Shown: piece by piece, positions 8,077 through 16,556 of the stretch
Numbering within the stretch: the first letter of the stretch is position 1
How the letters are laid out: each line of letters begins with the position of its first letter
Origin: Halorubrum sp. Boch-26
GTDB taxonomy: Archaea > Halobacteriota > Halobacteria > Halobacteriales > Haloferacaceae
DNA: 43,433 bases
Direction of reading: 5' to 3'
Assembly (NCBI RefSeq): GCF_029889805.1
Contig: NZ_JARANT010000013.1
Location: 1-43,433 of the forward strand
Position numbers and translations under genes: made by a program
Notes under the pieces: model-generated
What the model was told of the DNA's origin: nothing
What the model saw: the letters and a program-made list of their open reading frames with translations, nothing else
The model's database searches: none

Positions 8077-8778
8077 TCACAGCGACTGCAGGTCGGCGAG
8101 ACAGTCGTCGAGGTCGCGCGTCGACGTCGCCAGCGAGAAGCGGTCGACGCGGGCGAGGTCGGCGGCGTGCCCCCAGAGGTCCTCCGGCTCGATCCCGTGG
8201 AGGACGACCGCGTTCGGCGTCGGACTCACGACCCGGAGCGCGACCAGCGGCGACTCGCCGCGGGTCACCCCCGTGAACACGAGCGCGCGGTTCGTCGACT
8301 GCCCGTACAGGCGGTAGAACTCCTCGCTGGAGAGTCGCGTGATCGCCTCGATGGAGTTGATCACGGTGTGACCGTTGACGTGGTCTTGGTCGCCGCGGAC
8401 GACCTCCGTCGCGTCCATCGCCCCGTAAAACTCCTCGACCGGCACCGCGGTCGAGTACTCGCGGAGGTCGTGGACGATGTCGCTCTCGAACCCCGCCGAG
8501 AGCACGCGGGCGTACTGGCGGAGGCGACCGCCGCCGCGCCGCTCGTCGATGTCCAAGAGCCCGTCGACGATCCGGCGCACGACGCCGATTCCCGGGCTCT
8601 CGCGGCGCCCGCTCTCGTAGTCGGAGATCACCGACGAGGAGACGTCGAGCTGGTCGGCGAGCTCGGTCTGGGAGACGTCGAAGTCGGTCCGCCACTTCCG
8701 GAGCGTCGCCCCGGGGTCGTCGCTGAGCGTTATCTCGCCGGCGATCCGGCGAGAGAGCTCCTCGCGTGCGTCGCTCAT
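8077..8778 (-). CDS. XRE-type helix-turn-helix regulator with C-terminal archaeal domain
   Basis: A 233-aa protein. Residues about 30-75 form a Cro/C1-type HTH (WRTDFDVSQTELADQL, then SSSVISDYESGRRESPG). The remaining roughly 150 residues resemble the archaeal regulator family in which an XRE HTH is fused to a conserved domain of unknown ligand (segments FYGAMDATEVVRGDQDHVNG and ALVFTGVTRGESPLVALRVV). I use the ATG at 8778; upstream in-frame codons would run through the tandem repeat. A 17-bp tandem array lies 58-125 bp upstream and may be its own operator. Confidence 0.82.
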   Translation of the reverse strand: MSDAREELSRRIAGEITLSDDPGATLRKWRTDFDVSQTELADQLDVSSSVISDYESGRRESPGIGVVRRIVDGLLDIDERRGGGRLRQYARVLSAGFESDIVHDLREYSTAVPVEEFYGAMDATEVVRGDQDHVNGHTVINSIEAITRLSSEEFYRLYGQSTNRALVFTGVTRGESPLVALRVVSPTPNAVVLHGIEPEDLWGHAADLARVDRFSLATSTRDLDDCLADLQSL

Positions 8779-8835
8779 TACGCGAATCGAGGGCGGAGCG
8801 CCGCAAAAGGCTACCGAAGACGGGGTTCGTCGGAT

Positions 8836-8903
8836 GTCGACAGTCGTCGGACATCGACAGTCGTCGGACATCGACAGTCGTCGGACATCGACAATCGGCG
8901 GAC
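8836..8903. repeat. Four tandem copies of a 17-bp unit upstream of the XRE gene
   Basis: Units of 17 bp at 8836-8852, 8853-8869, 8870-8886 and 8887-8903, consensus ATCGACAGTCGTCGGAC. The middle two are identical, the first differs at one base, and the last differs at two. A partial copy precedes the first. Each of the first three units holds the 9-bp palindrome CGACAGTCG. The array sits between the start codons of the XRE regulator (8778) and the next gene's end (8945). Confidence 0.85.
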
Positions 8904-8944
8904 CCGTCGCCGGGTCCGGCGGGAGTAGAGAGAGCCGAGCGCGG

Positions 8945-9223
8945 TCACTCCACGTACAGCGAGTAGACGATGACGCCGAAGCCGACCGCGGTCAGCAGGC
9001 TGTTGATCGCGATCCCCACCGCCAGATCGGCGCCGATGACCTGGTGGGAGACGCCGCCGATCAGCGCGCCGACGGTCACGGTTCCGAAGCCGATTCCAAG
9101 GGCGCGCAGCGAGGGGTCGCCCGTCCTGCCGTACGCGCGGAGCGCGTAGTAGGTGATACTGCCACCGAGCACGAGGATGGCGGTCTTTGCCACGATGATG
9201 GCGAGGTCGATGTACATTGTCAT
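8945..9223 (-). CDS. Small four-helix membrane protein of haloarchaeal type
   Basis: A 92-aa very hydrophobic protein with probably three or four membrane helices (IDLAIIVAKTAILVLGG, ALGIGFGTVTVGALIGG, INSLLTAVGFGVIVYSL). It starts at the ATG at 9223, which overlaps the TGA of the upstream wHTH gene (ATGA), so the two are translationally coupled. Such membrane protein/wHTH pairs are common in haloarchaea (probably the DUF7521 family). A sensory or regulator-tethering role is possible, but nothing in the sequence shows it. Confidence 0.8.
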   Translation of the reverse strand: MTMYIDLAIIVAKTAILVLGGSITYYALRAYGRTGDPSLRALGIGFGTVTVGALIGGVSHQVIGADLAVGIAINSLLTAVGFGVIVYSLYVE

Positions 9224-9618
9224 GTTTCCTCTCGCAGTTCCGACCACAGGTCGGCCAGCCGCTCGTCCCGCGTGGGCTCCGAGCGGGAGAACTCGACGGT
9301 GAGATCGCGGGGACCGTCCGCCTCGTCGTCCGCGTCGTCGATCGAGACCGTCACGGCGTCGAACGAGACGGAGTAGCGCGTCGTGTGCTGTCCGTCGCGG
9401 CGGATGTCCGTCGACTCCCGGAGCAGGGAGGCGTCAGTGAGCTTCTCCAGTTTCCGGTACGTCGTCGACAGGGGGATGTCGCACTCCTCGGAGAGGTCGC
9501 TCGCCGTCTTCGGCTCGGTGAGCGCCGTCACGATCCGGCGCGCGGCGTCGTCGGCCAGCGCGTCGAGCACGTCGTCAACCGACGGCAGATCCTCCTCGCG
9601 CGACTGGTCCCGCACCAT
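9220..9618 (-). CDS. Winged helix-turn-helix (ArsR-like) regulator
   Basis: A 132-aa protein with a winged helix in residues about 10-75: VLDALADDAARRIVTALTEP, then ASDLSEECDIPLSTTYRKLEKL, and a wing with RRDGQHTTRYSV. It is acidic as usual in haloarchaea. It is followed by the coupled small membrane protein. The operon is divergent from the potassium channel gene, with about 110 bp between start codons; GTTAGATCTCACGGTG lies just upstream of the ATG. No metal-binding Cys motif of classical ArsR is present, so the inducer is unknown. Confidence 0.85.
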   Translation of the reverse strand: MVRDQSREEDLPSVDDVLDALADDAARRIVTALTEPKTASDLSEECDIPLSTTYRKLEKLTDASLLRESTDIRRDGQHTTRYSVSFDAVTVSIDDADDEADGPRDLTVEFSRSEPTRDERLADLWSELREET

Positions 9619-9732
9619 GTCCCCCCGTTAGATCTCACGGTGAGTTAAACCATCGAACTTCGTCTCGGCCGGGCGCGCGACCGCACCCCGCCTGTGGCGC
9701 CGCCGGACGTGCCCCGTTTTTGTGGATGGACG

Positions 9733-11382
9733 ATGTACGGCGATCCGATGGACTCGTGGAAGCGTCGCGTCGGCGGATACTTCGGCTTCGTCCTCTTCGT
9801 GCTGATCTTCACCGCGATCGTCTACCGCTACGGAATGCGGGTGTACGAGGGCGACCCCCGCACGATGATCGAGGCGCTTCGGTTCTCGGTCGAAATGTTC
9901 ACGACGACCGGGTTCGGCGGGGACGCGCCCTGGGAGAGCCAGCAGCTGAACGCGTTCATCGTCGTGATGGACCTCGTGGGCATGGTGCTGTTGATCGGGG
10001 CGCTCCCGGTCGTCGTCACGCCGCTCTTAGAGGAGGCCTTCTCGACGAGCGCCCCCACGTCGCTCGACGAGGAGCTGTCCGGCCACGTCGTGGTCTGTTC
10101 GAACACCTCGCGGTCCGCGGCGCTCATCGAGGAGTTCGACTCCCACGAGATCCCCTACGCGGTCGTCGAACCGGACGACGACCGGGCGCTGCGGCTCCAC
10201 GAGACGGGCCGAACCGTGGTCCGCGCGGACCCGGAGTCGACCGACGGGCTGGCGGCCGCGAATCTCGCCGACGCGCGGGCGCTGGTGACGGACGTCTCCG
10301 ACCAAGTGGACGCGAGCATCGTGCTCGCTGCGAAGGAGCTGTCGCCGGACGTGCGCGTCGTCAGCGTCGTCGAGGACCCGGATCGCGAGCGGTACCACCG
10401 GCTCGCCGGCGCGGACGAGGTGCTCTCGCCGCGGTCGCTGCTCGGCGAGAGCCTCGCCGCGAAGGTGACGACCGCGCTCCAGACCGATCTCGGCGAGGCG
10501 GTCGAAATCGGCGACTCCCTGCGGCTGGCGGAGGTGTCGGTCCCGCACGGGAGCCCCCTCGCGGGATCGACGCTGGCCGACAGCGGGATCCGTGAACGCG
10601 CCGGCGTCAACGTGATCGGCGCGTGGGTCGACGGCGAGTTCGACGCGGCGCCTCCGCCGGACGCGACGCTGTCGGCCGGAACGGTCCTGCTCGTCTCCGG
10701 GCGGTCGGACCAGCTGGAGCGGCTCGTCGATCTGACGAACTCCGCCACGCGGCGGTTCGGCGCCGGCGAGACGGTCGTCATCGGATACGGCCAGGTGGGC
10801 CGGAGCGTCGACGAAACGGTCACGGACGCCGACCTGCCCGTCACGGTCGTCGACCGGGAGGAAGCGGAGGGCGTCGACGTGGTCGGCGACGCGACCGAGC
10901 CGGAGACGCTGCGCGCCGCCGGCGTCGAGTCGGCGCAGACGGTCGTGCTCGCGCTGCCCGACGACACGACGACTGAGTTCACGGCGCTCGTGGTCCGCGA
11001 CCTCGCGCCGAACGCGCAGGTGCTCGCCCGGGTCGAGGAGACCGCGAGCGTCAGGAAGATGCACCGCGCGGGCGCCGACTACGTCCTCTCGCTCGCGACC
11101 GTCACCGGGCGGATGTCAGCCTCGACCGTCATCGAGGACCGCGACGTGCTCTCGCTCAACCAGCAGATCGAGGTCGTCAGGAGGCGCGTACCGCGGCTTG
11201 CGGGGCGGACGATCGGACGGGCGAACGTCCGGCAGAAGACCGGCTGCACCGTCATCGCGATCGAGCGCGACGACGAGACCGTGACGGAGATCGGGCCCGG
11301 CACGCGGATCGGCGCGAACGACGAGCTCGTCGTCGTCGGCACCGACGAGGGGATCCGTTCGTTCGAGCGCCAGTTCGCGTGA
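9733..11382 (+). CDS. Two-TM potassium channel with two RCK (TrkA-N/TrkA-C) modules
   Basis: 549 aa from the ATG at 9733. Two transmembrane helices (about 15-33 and 74-92) flank a pore loop with selectivity-filter-like TTTGFGG at residues 57-63, the T-x-G-F-G form of K+ channels. Two cytoplasmic RCK modules follow. The second has a canonical nucleotide-binding Rossmann motif GYGQVG. The first reads CSNTSRS at the equivalent place and lacks GxGxxG, so it may bind a different ligand or none. TrkA-C domains follow each (about 270-345 and 475-549). It likely gates K+ flux in response to ligand. A start 39 nt upstream (9694) and an ATG at 9748 are alternatives. Confidence 0.88.
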   Translation: MYGDPMDSWKRRVGGYFGFVLFVLIFTAIVYRYGMRVYEGDPRTMIEALRFSVEMFTTTGFGGDAPWESQQLNAFIVVMDLVGMVLLIGALPVVVTPLLEEAFSTSAPTSLDEELSGHVVVCSNTSRSAALIEEFDSHEIPYAVVEPDDDRALRLHETGRTVVRADPESTDGLAAANLADARALVTDVSDQVDASIVLAAKELSPDVRVVSVVEDPDRERYHRLAGADEVLSPRSLLGESLAAKVTTALQTDLGEAVEIGDSLRLAEVSVPHGSPLAGSTLADSGIRERAGVNVIGAWVDGEFDAAPPPDATLSAGTVLLVSGRSDQLERLVDLTNSATRRFGAGETVVIGYGQVGRSVDETVTDADLPVTVVDREEAEGVDVVGDATEPETLRAAGVESAQTVVLALPDDTTTEFTALVVRDLAPNAQVLARVEETASVRKMHRAGADYVLSLATVTGRMSASTVIEDRDVLSLNQQIEVVRRRVPRLAGRTIGRANVRQKTGCTVIAIERDDETVTEIGPGTRIGANDELVVVGTDEGIRSFERQFA

Positions 11383-11482
11383 GCCGTCGAGAACCGGCGA
11401 CGGACCCTCGGACCTGTCAGGCGCCGCCTCGCTGCCGAGACGAGTCGAACGCTTCAAGTATTCGCTGGCTGTTCGTACCTGT

Positions 11483-11854
11483 ATGAAAGACCAGGGACGC
11501 TCCACGCGCAAGCGGACGGGCGGCCGACTCAAGCCCGCCTCGAAGAAGAAGCGCCACCAGCTCGGTCGCGAGCCCGCCGAGACCACCGTCGGCGAGACGC
11601 GAGTCCAGTACATCGACTCCCGCGGCAGCGAGCGGAAGGTCCGCGCGCTCGCGACGAACGTCGCACAAGTCGCCGACGACGGCGAGGTCAGCGAGGCCGA
11701 TATCGAGAACGTCGTCGACAACCCCTCCAACGTCAACTACGCCCGCCGGAACATCGTCACCAAGGGCGCTATCATCGACACGTCCGCCGGTCGCGCCCGC
11801 GTCACCTCGCGTCCCGGCCAGTCCGGGCAGGTCAACGCGGTCCTCATCGACTGA
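11483..11854 (+). CDS. rps8e: 30S ribosomal protein S8e
   Basis: A 123-aa protein with the S8e pattern: a basic N-terminus (RSTRKRTGGRLKPASKKKR), central TRVQYIDSRGS and NPSNVNYARRNIVTKGAII, and a C-terminal TSRPGQSGQVNAVL. It is a small-subunit ribosomal protein of archaea and eukaryotes. Length is typical for the archaeal form. An AT-richer segment (TTCAAGTATT) about 25-32 bp upstream could be its TATA element. The rnhB gene follows after 60 bp with its own apparent promoter. Confidence 0.97.
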   Translation: MKDQGRSTRKRTGGRLKPASKKKRHQLGREPAETTVGETRVQYIDSRGSERKVRALATNVAQVADDGEVSEADIENVVDNPSNVNYARRNIVTKGAIIDTSAGRARVTSRPGQSGQVNAVLID

Positions 11855-11914
11855 ACTGACCGACGGCCGACCGCTTTCTGAACGTATTTACCGTTCGCCG
11901 ACGACCACCGACGC

Positions 11915-12628
11915 GTGTACCTCGGCGTCGACGAGGCCGGGAAGGGGCCCGTGCTCGGACCGATGGTCGCCGCGGCCGTGCTGGCGGCGCCGTCGAACCT
12001 CCCGGCCGACATCGACGACTCGAAGCGACTCACCCCGGAACGACGCGAGGCGTTAGACGCGGCGATCCGCGGGAGCGACCGCGTCGCCGTCGGCGTCGCG
12101 CTCGTCGAGCCAGCGGAGATCGACCGCCCCGACACCGATATGAACACGCTCACGGTCCGCGGGCAGGCGCGGGCGGTGCGGGCCGCGCTCGCCGAGACCG
12201 ACGGGCCGGCGACGAGCGAGAAACGCCCCGCGGGGCCGGTCCGCGTCGTCGCCGATGCGGGCGACACCAGCGAGGCGCGGTTCGCGCGTCGGCTCGGTGA
12301 GTTCGTCGGGGCGGACGGCGACGAGAGCGCCGACCTCCCCGTGGTCGACGTCGAAGCCTTCCACGGCGCCGACGAGGACGACCCGGTCGTCGGTGCGGCG
12401 AGCGTGGTCGCCAAGGTGGCCCGCGACGCCCGGATGGCTGCGATCGACGACCGGTATCCGGGATACGAGGCCGTCGGGAGCGGCTACCCGAGCGACCCGA
12501 CGACGCGGTCGTTCCTGCGGGCGTACGTCGCCTACAACGGCGATGTCCCGGACTGCGCGCGCCGGTCGTGGTCGACCTGTGACGACGTGCTGGCGGCCGC
12601 CGAGCAGTCGGGGCTCGACGACTTCTAG
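11915..12628 (+). CDS. rnhB: Ribonuclease HII
   Basis: 237 aa from a GTG. The N-terminal YLGVDEAGKGPVLGPMV is the RNase HII active-site signature (first Asp-Glu pair), VRVVADAGDT supplies the next acidic residue, and GAASVVAKVARDA is the conserved helix. The enzyme cleaves RNA in RNA-DNA hybrids and at misincorporated ribonucleotides. TATTTA at 11885-11890, 25-30 bp before the GTG, supports this start and leaderless transcription. The stop codon overlaps that of the convergent GDT1 gene within a CTAG at 12625-12628. Confidence 0.95.
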   Translation: MYLGVDEAGKGPVLGPMVAAAVLAAPSNLPADIDDSKRLTPERREALDAAIRGSDRVAVGVALVEPAEIDRPDTDMNTLTVRGQARAVRAALAETDGPATSEKRPAGPVRVVADAGDTSEARFARRLGEFVGADGDESADLPVVDVEAFHGADEDDPVVGAASVVAKVARDARMAAIDDRYPGYEAVGSGYPSDPTTRSFLRAYVAYNGDVPDCARRSWSTCDDVLAAAEQSGLDDF

Positions 12629-13377
12629 ACGAGCGTCGAGACCGCCCCGCTCACGACGCCGATGAACGTCTCCCAGACGGAGAAGCCGGCGACGATCGAG
12701 AGGACGGTGTCGGCACCGAAGAAGGCGAACAGCGCCGCGGACGCGATGTGCGCGCGCCGCATGTCGAATCGGTGTGCGAACGTGTGGAAAAAGTAGGCGT
12801 TCGCGAGGCTGATCGGGATAATCGCGAGCATCTCGCCGACCCAGATGGCGGAGGTCACCCCGTACTGCACCGCCAGCCCGATCGTGACCAGCTGCGTCTT
12901 GTCGCCGAACTCGCCGGTGGCCATGAGTACGAATATCGGGAGGAAGCCGCCGAACGATCCCTCGTACCGGTCGAGCGGACCGGGGAGCGAGACCGAGTCG
13001 AGGTCGGCGTAGTCGGTGTCGACCGCCGAGGGGTCCGGCGTCTCGGTCCCGGCGGGCGTCGGATCCGTGCCGCCGTTGCTGGACGCGACCGGTCCGGCGT
13101 CGTGCTCCGGCATCGACCGGTACAGTAGGTACGCGAACGCGAAGAACAGCGCCGCGGTCACGGCGTCGAGCACGACCTCCGGTAGCGCCGACTGCAGCGC
13201 CTGCCCGAAGGCGATCTCGACCGCGGTCCAGCCCGCGAACGCGGAGCCGGCGGCCGCGACGACCACCTTCGGGTCGTACCGCGTCGACAGCGCGGCGATC
13301 ATGAACTGCACTTTCTCGCCCGGGAGCACGGCCAGCTGAGCCACGAACGCGACGATCAGTATCTCCAGGTAGGTCAT
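12625..13377 (-). CDS. TMEM165/GDT1 family cation transporter
   Basis: A 250-aa membrane protein with about six helices in two homologous halves separated by an acidic, low-complexity cytoplasmic loop (residues about 85-145). The second half has the family motif GEFGDKTQ. The first half has LPGEKVQ instead of the usual ELGDKT, so that half of the cation site is degenerate. Characterised members move Mn2+ or Ca2+ out of the cytoplasm. The ATG at 13377 overlaps the stop of a short upstream ORF, and a DtxR-like palindrome lies in the promoter, which fits Mn/Fe-dependent control. Metal specificity is inferred. Confidence 0.88.
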   Translation of the reverse strand: MTYLEILIVAFVAQLAVLPGEKVQFMIAALSTRYDPKVVVAAAGSAFAGWTAVEIAFGQALQSALPEVVLDAVTAALFFAFAYLLYRSMPEHDAGPVASSNGGTDPTPAGTETPDPSAVDTDYADLDSVSLPGPLDRYEGSFGGFLPIFVLMATGEFGDKTQLVTIGLAVQYGVTSAIWVGEMLAIIPISLANAYFFHTFAHRFDMRRAHIASAALFAFFGADTVLSIVAGFSVWETFIGVVSGAVSTLV

Positions 13378-13502
13378 GCGGTCCCGTCTCCCCGTCGTTC
13401 GACGGTCGAGGCCGAGCGCCGTGACGGCGCCGCCCGCACGGCGACCGGTCCCCTGATCCGCGGGTCGATCGAGCCGGACGCCTCGTGGCAGCCGTCGGTC
13501 AT
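13374..13502 (-). CDS. Putative 42-codon leader ORF coupled to the GDT1 gene
   Basis: An ORF beginning with ATG at 13500-13502 (MTDGCHEASGSIDP...) ends in a TGA that overlaps the GDT1 ATG (ATGA at 13374-13377). Its start is 26-31 bp after a TATA-like TATTAG (13533-13528, minus strand), exactly the leaderless position, so the transcript should begin here. The peptide is Arg-rich and has one Cys and one His; I do not recognise it. It could be a real small protein or a leader that delivers ribosomes to GDT1. Confidence 0.45.
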   Translation of the reverse strand: MTDGCHEASGSIDPRIRGPVAVRAAPSRRSASTVERRGDGTA

Positions 13503-13512
13503 CGTGGTTGAA

Positions 13513-13526
13513 TTAGGTACGTCTAA
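13513..13526 (-). promoter_or_regulatory. DtxR-family-like operator between TATA box and start of the GDT1 operon
   Basis: On the minus strand the sequence is TTAGACGTACCTAA, one mismatch from a TTAGG-N4-CCTAA palindrome resembling sites bound by DtxR/IdeR-type regulators (SirR, Idr, TroR in haloarchaea). It lies between the TATA-like element (13528-13533) and the leader ORF start at 13502, a position suited to repression. Confidence 0.45.
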
Positions 13527-13607
13527 ACTAATAGTTTGTCGGGGTCGCGTCCGTCTCGATGCGCCGAACGACGCGGCGAGGGGACGGGGCGCCGCTCTCG
13601 GATCCCC

Positions 13608-15209
13608 TCACCGGATCGTGAGCAGGCGGCGCAGGATGTCGCCGTAAGCCGGGCGAGTGATCAGGACGCCGATCAGGACGCCGAGGATAGTGAAGATCGC
13701 GAACCCGGAGAGGTCCCCGAGCGAGAGCACCATCAGCGGCGACATCGCGACGATTGTCGTCGCGGCGGCGGCGCCGATGACCCAGAAGGCCCGGCGGAAC
13801 CGTGAGTTGAACACCTTCCGGGAGTTCACCTCGCCCTCGCTCATCACCTCGTCGGCGATGATCACCAGGTCGTCGACCCCGGTCCCGACGACCGCGATGA
13901 AGCCGGCGATGACCGCCAGCTCGATCGGGTAGCTCACCAAGGCGGCGAAGCCGAGCAGGGCGTACACCTCCGCGAGCGCCGTGACGATCATCGGCAGCGC
14001 CACCGCGGGCTCGCGGTAGCGTAAGAACACCATACCCGCGACCGCGAACACCGCGAGGATCCCCGTCACTAGCGAGTAGTTCTTGTAGTTCTCCCCCTGG
14101 GTGGCCGAGATGGTACTGGAGGTCCCCTCGCCGCTGATGTCGAGCTCCGCCGGCAGCGCGCCGGCGCGCAGGTTGACCGAGATCTCCTGGGCCGTCGAGA
14201 ACTCGGGCGTGGTCAGCTGGAAGTTCCCCTGCTGGGCCCACGAGCCGCTTGCCATGCTGTCGGCGAGCCCCGGATCCATCCCGAAGGAGTTGACGACTTC
14301 GCCGTCGACGGTGAGCAGGAGGCAGGGGTTCGAGTTCTCGATTTCGCCCGTCTCGGGGTCGTACCCGCAGCGGTCCTGCTGGCTCTGATACGCCGAGGGG
14401 AAGCCGTAGTCGACGACGGCCTGTTGGAACCCGTCCGCGGGCGACTGCTGGCCGTCGGAGGCGGTGTTCCTGACCGTCACCGGGACGTACGAGATGGTAC
14501 TGGTCTCCCGCTGGGAGGCCGTCCCGATGTTCTCGAAGTCGTCTTGAGTGAGCACGCCCGCCTCGACGGCGGTGCCGTTGCCGGTCGGGTACGCGATGTC
14601 GATCTGGACCGTTCCGCGCTCTTGGAGCAGCGAGACCACGTCGCTCCGACCCTCGCCGGGCACCTCGACGAGCATGAAGTACTCGCCGGTGAGCGACTGG
14701 ACCTGTTGGACGCTCCCGCCGGAGAGCCCCGCCTCGTTGATCTTGCCCTCGATGATGCTCTGCGTGAGGTCGCGGGTCTCCCCGGTCACGCCGGGGCGAA
14801 CGCTCTCGTAGGAGTATCCGGAGGCGTCCATCGCCGCCCGGAACTCGTCCTCGCTCACGGACGGGTCGGTGACCTCGACGGCCTGCTCGTCCTCACCGAG
14901 GCTCGACCCGACGTCGCGGAGCTGCACCCCGTCGAGCTCGTCGGCGACGGCCCGTTCGACCGTCGCTGGGTCGTCGCCCGCGAAGTCGACGCCGGTGGCG
15001 GTGTACCCCTTCAGCGGGGCCCGGACGCGGGTGCCGCCCTCCAAGTCCAGTCCGTACTGGAGATTCGTGATCCCTTGGCTCACGTCGCTCTGGTTCTCGC
15101 CCGGCGCGGTCTCTGGCGCGAACTGCGGGGCGAACAGCGCGACCGACGCGCCGGCCACGACGACGACGAGCAGCAGGATCCGCCAGTTGTTCTTGATCGG
15201 TTCGAGCAT
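13608..15209 (-). CDS. secD: Protein-export membrane protein SecD
   Basis: A 533-aa RND-type membrane subunit that uses the proton or ion gradient to assist Sec translocation. It has an N-terminal helix, the SecD motif GLDLEGGTR near residue 53, a long extracellular region (about 60-370), then five helices containing GTGVDDLVIIADEVMSE, the family's D4-like motif. It follows secF and overlaps it (TAATG at 15207-15211). The order secF-secD is the reverse of the bacterial order, as is seen in other archaea. Confidence 0.95.
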   Translation of the reverse strand: MLEPIKNNWRILLLVVVVAGASVALFAPQFAPETAPGENQSDVSQGITNLQYGLDLEGGTRVRAPLKGYTATGVDFAGDDPATVERAVADELDGVQLRDVGSSLGEDEQAVEVTDPSVSEDEFRAAMDASGYSYESVRPGVTGETRDLTQSIIEGKINEAGLSGGSVQQVQSLTGEYFMLVEVPGEGRSDVVSLLQERGTVQIDIAYPTGNGTAVEAGVLTQDDFENIGTASQRETSTISYVPVTVRNTASDGQQSPADGFQQAVVDYGFPSAYQSQQDRCGYDPETGEIENSNPCLLLTVDGEVVNSFGMDPGLADSMASGSWAQQGNFQLTTPEFSTAQEISVNLRAGALPAELDISGEGTSSTISATQGENYKNYSLVTGILAVFAVAGMVFLRYREPAVALPMIVTALAEVYALLGFAALVSYPIELAVIAGFIAVVGTGVDDLVIIADEVMSEGEVNSRKVFNSRFRRAFWVIGAAAATTIVAMSPLMVLSLGDLSGFAIFTILGVLIGVLITRPAYGDILRRLLTIR

Positions 15210-16090
15210 TAGCGTTTCACCCCCTCGAACTTGTACCAGCGGAGCAGCGAGACGTTCAGCAGGTACGTGTTCATGAGGTCGGCACAGAGACCGACCGTCA
15301 GGATGATCCCGATGTTCCGGAGGAGGTCGACGCCGAAAAGCGAGGCGACGACCGCCATCACGATCATCGCGGCCATCGACGTGAGCGTCATCGTGACCCC
15401 GGTCCGCATCGCCCGACTCACCGACTCGTAGAAGTCACCGGTCCGGCGCAGCACGGAGTTGTTCAACAGGATGTCGGAGTCGACGCTGTACCCGATGATC
15501 ATCAAGAGCGCCGCGATGGTCCCCAGCGTCATCTGGATCCCGAGGAGGTTCATCACGGCGATCGGGATGACCAGGTCAGAGAACGCCGAGGCGACCACCG
15601 CGAGCGACGGAATGAACGTCCGGAACAGCGCGAACACGAGCACGCTCATTCCGAGGAACGCCAGCGCGACCCCGAAGATCGCGGTCTGTGCCGTATCGCT
15701 GGCGAAGCTCGGGGACACCTGGTCGATCGCCGTCGTGGTGAACCCCGCGTCGTCGGCCTGTTGCGCGAGCTCGTCGGCCAGTCCCTCGGGGTCCTCGTCG
15801 GCCGCGCGGAAGGTGACGACGAACACGTCGTCCGCGGGGATCGACCGGATCGAGTCGGGCTGTCTGTCGAACTCGGTTTCGATGCGTTCCTCGACGGTAC
15901 CACCGTCGTCGGCGATCCGGAGCTCGACGCCGCCGGTAAACGCCAGTCCGAGGTTCGCCGGCGCTCCCGTGACGAGATACCAACCCAGAATGATCGCGAG
16001 CGCGAGAACGAGGACCGCGAGCGGGATCGCCACGAGCTGCCGGTTCGAGTACTCGGTGTAGTTGACCTCCGGTACGTCGATCGCTACCAT
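15209..16090 (-). CDS. secF: Protein-export membrane protein SecF
   Basis: A 293-aa partner of SecD. It has an N-terminal helix followed by LAFTGGVELRI (the SecF DFTGG-like motif), a short extracellular domain, and five helices with IGYSVDSDILLNNSVLR (quoted as IGYSVDSDILL and NNSVLR), the conserved SecF loop. The ATG at 16090 lies about 28 bp after an AT-rich GCTTATTCG that can serve as a TATA element, so the secFD operon probably starts here. The complex sits in the cytoplasmic membrane. Confidence 0.95.
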   Translation of the reverse strand: MVAIDVPEVNYTEYSNRQLVAIPLAVLVLALAIILGWYLVTGAPANLGLAFTGGVELRIADDGGTVEERIETEFDRQPDSIRSIPADDVFVVTFRAADEDPEGLADELAQQADDAGFTTTAIDQVSPSFASDTAQTAIFGVALAFLGMSVLVFALFRTFIPSLAVVASAFSDLVIPIAVMNLLGIQMTLGTIAALLMIIGYSVDSDILLNNSVLRRTGDFYESVSRAMRTGVTMTLTSMAAMIVMAVVASLFGVDLLRNIGIILTVGLCADLMNTYLLNVSLLRWYKFEGVKR

Positions 16091-16201
16091 AAATAGCGGT
16101 TCCTGCGCGGGCGCGAATAAGCCTTCTCACTCGGTTGCGCTCCGGTCAGATCGGCGCGGGTCACCGAAACGAACAACCCGACCGGCGTGGTAGCAGTACG
16201 C

Positions 16202-16555
16202 ATGGAACTGCCCGAGGCCGATCGCGTCGTGCTCTCGTATCCGGAAGGGCTCAGCGGCTGGGGACGCGACCAAGTCGAGGCGGACCGCTACCGGGGGTAC
16301 TTCGCTCGGGTGCTGGACCGAGTCGCGGTCGGCGACGTCCGCGAGGAGTTCGTCGATGTCGGCTGCTGCGGGGACAGCCTCGACGTGCCGTTCCGCGTGG
16401 AGCGGATCGAGGCCGTCGGCGCCGACCGCGACACCGTCGACGCCGCGGTCGTGACCGGCGACACGGCCGTCGGCTACGAGACGCGCGTCGGCGACGTCGA
16501 CGGCGGCTGGCGGGTCCAGAGCGCGGCCGGTCCGTCGGGCGCCAACCCCGACTGA
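16202..16555 (+). CDS. Conserved haloarchaeal protein of unknown function
   Basis: A 117-aa acidic cytoplasmic protein from the ATG at 16202. It contains a GCCGDSLDVPFRVE segment with a Cys pair that looks conserved, and an RDQVEADRYRGYFARVLDRV helix. I do not recognise a described domain. It is divergent from secF and convergent with the next gene, whose stop codon is 1 nt away. An in-frame GTG at 16187 is a possible alternative start. Confidence 0.7.
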   Translation: MELPEADRVVLSYPEGLSGWGRDQVEADRYRGYFARVLDRVAVGDVREEFVDVGCCGDSLDVPFRVERIEAVGADRDTVDAAVVTGDTAVGYETRVGDVDGGWRVQSAAGPSGANPD

Positions 16556-16556
16556 G

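Noticed and set aside
8836-8903. CRISPR array
   Set aside because: The units are contiguous 17-bp tandem repeats without spacers, and no cas gene is present.
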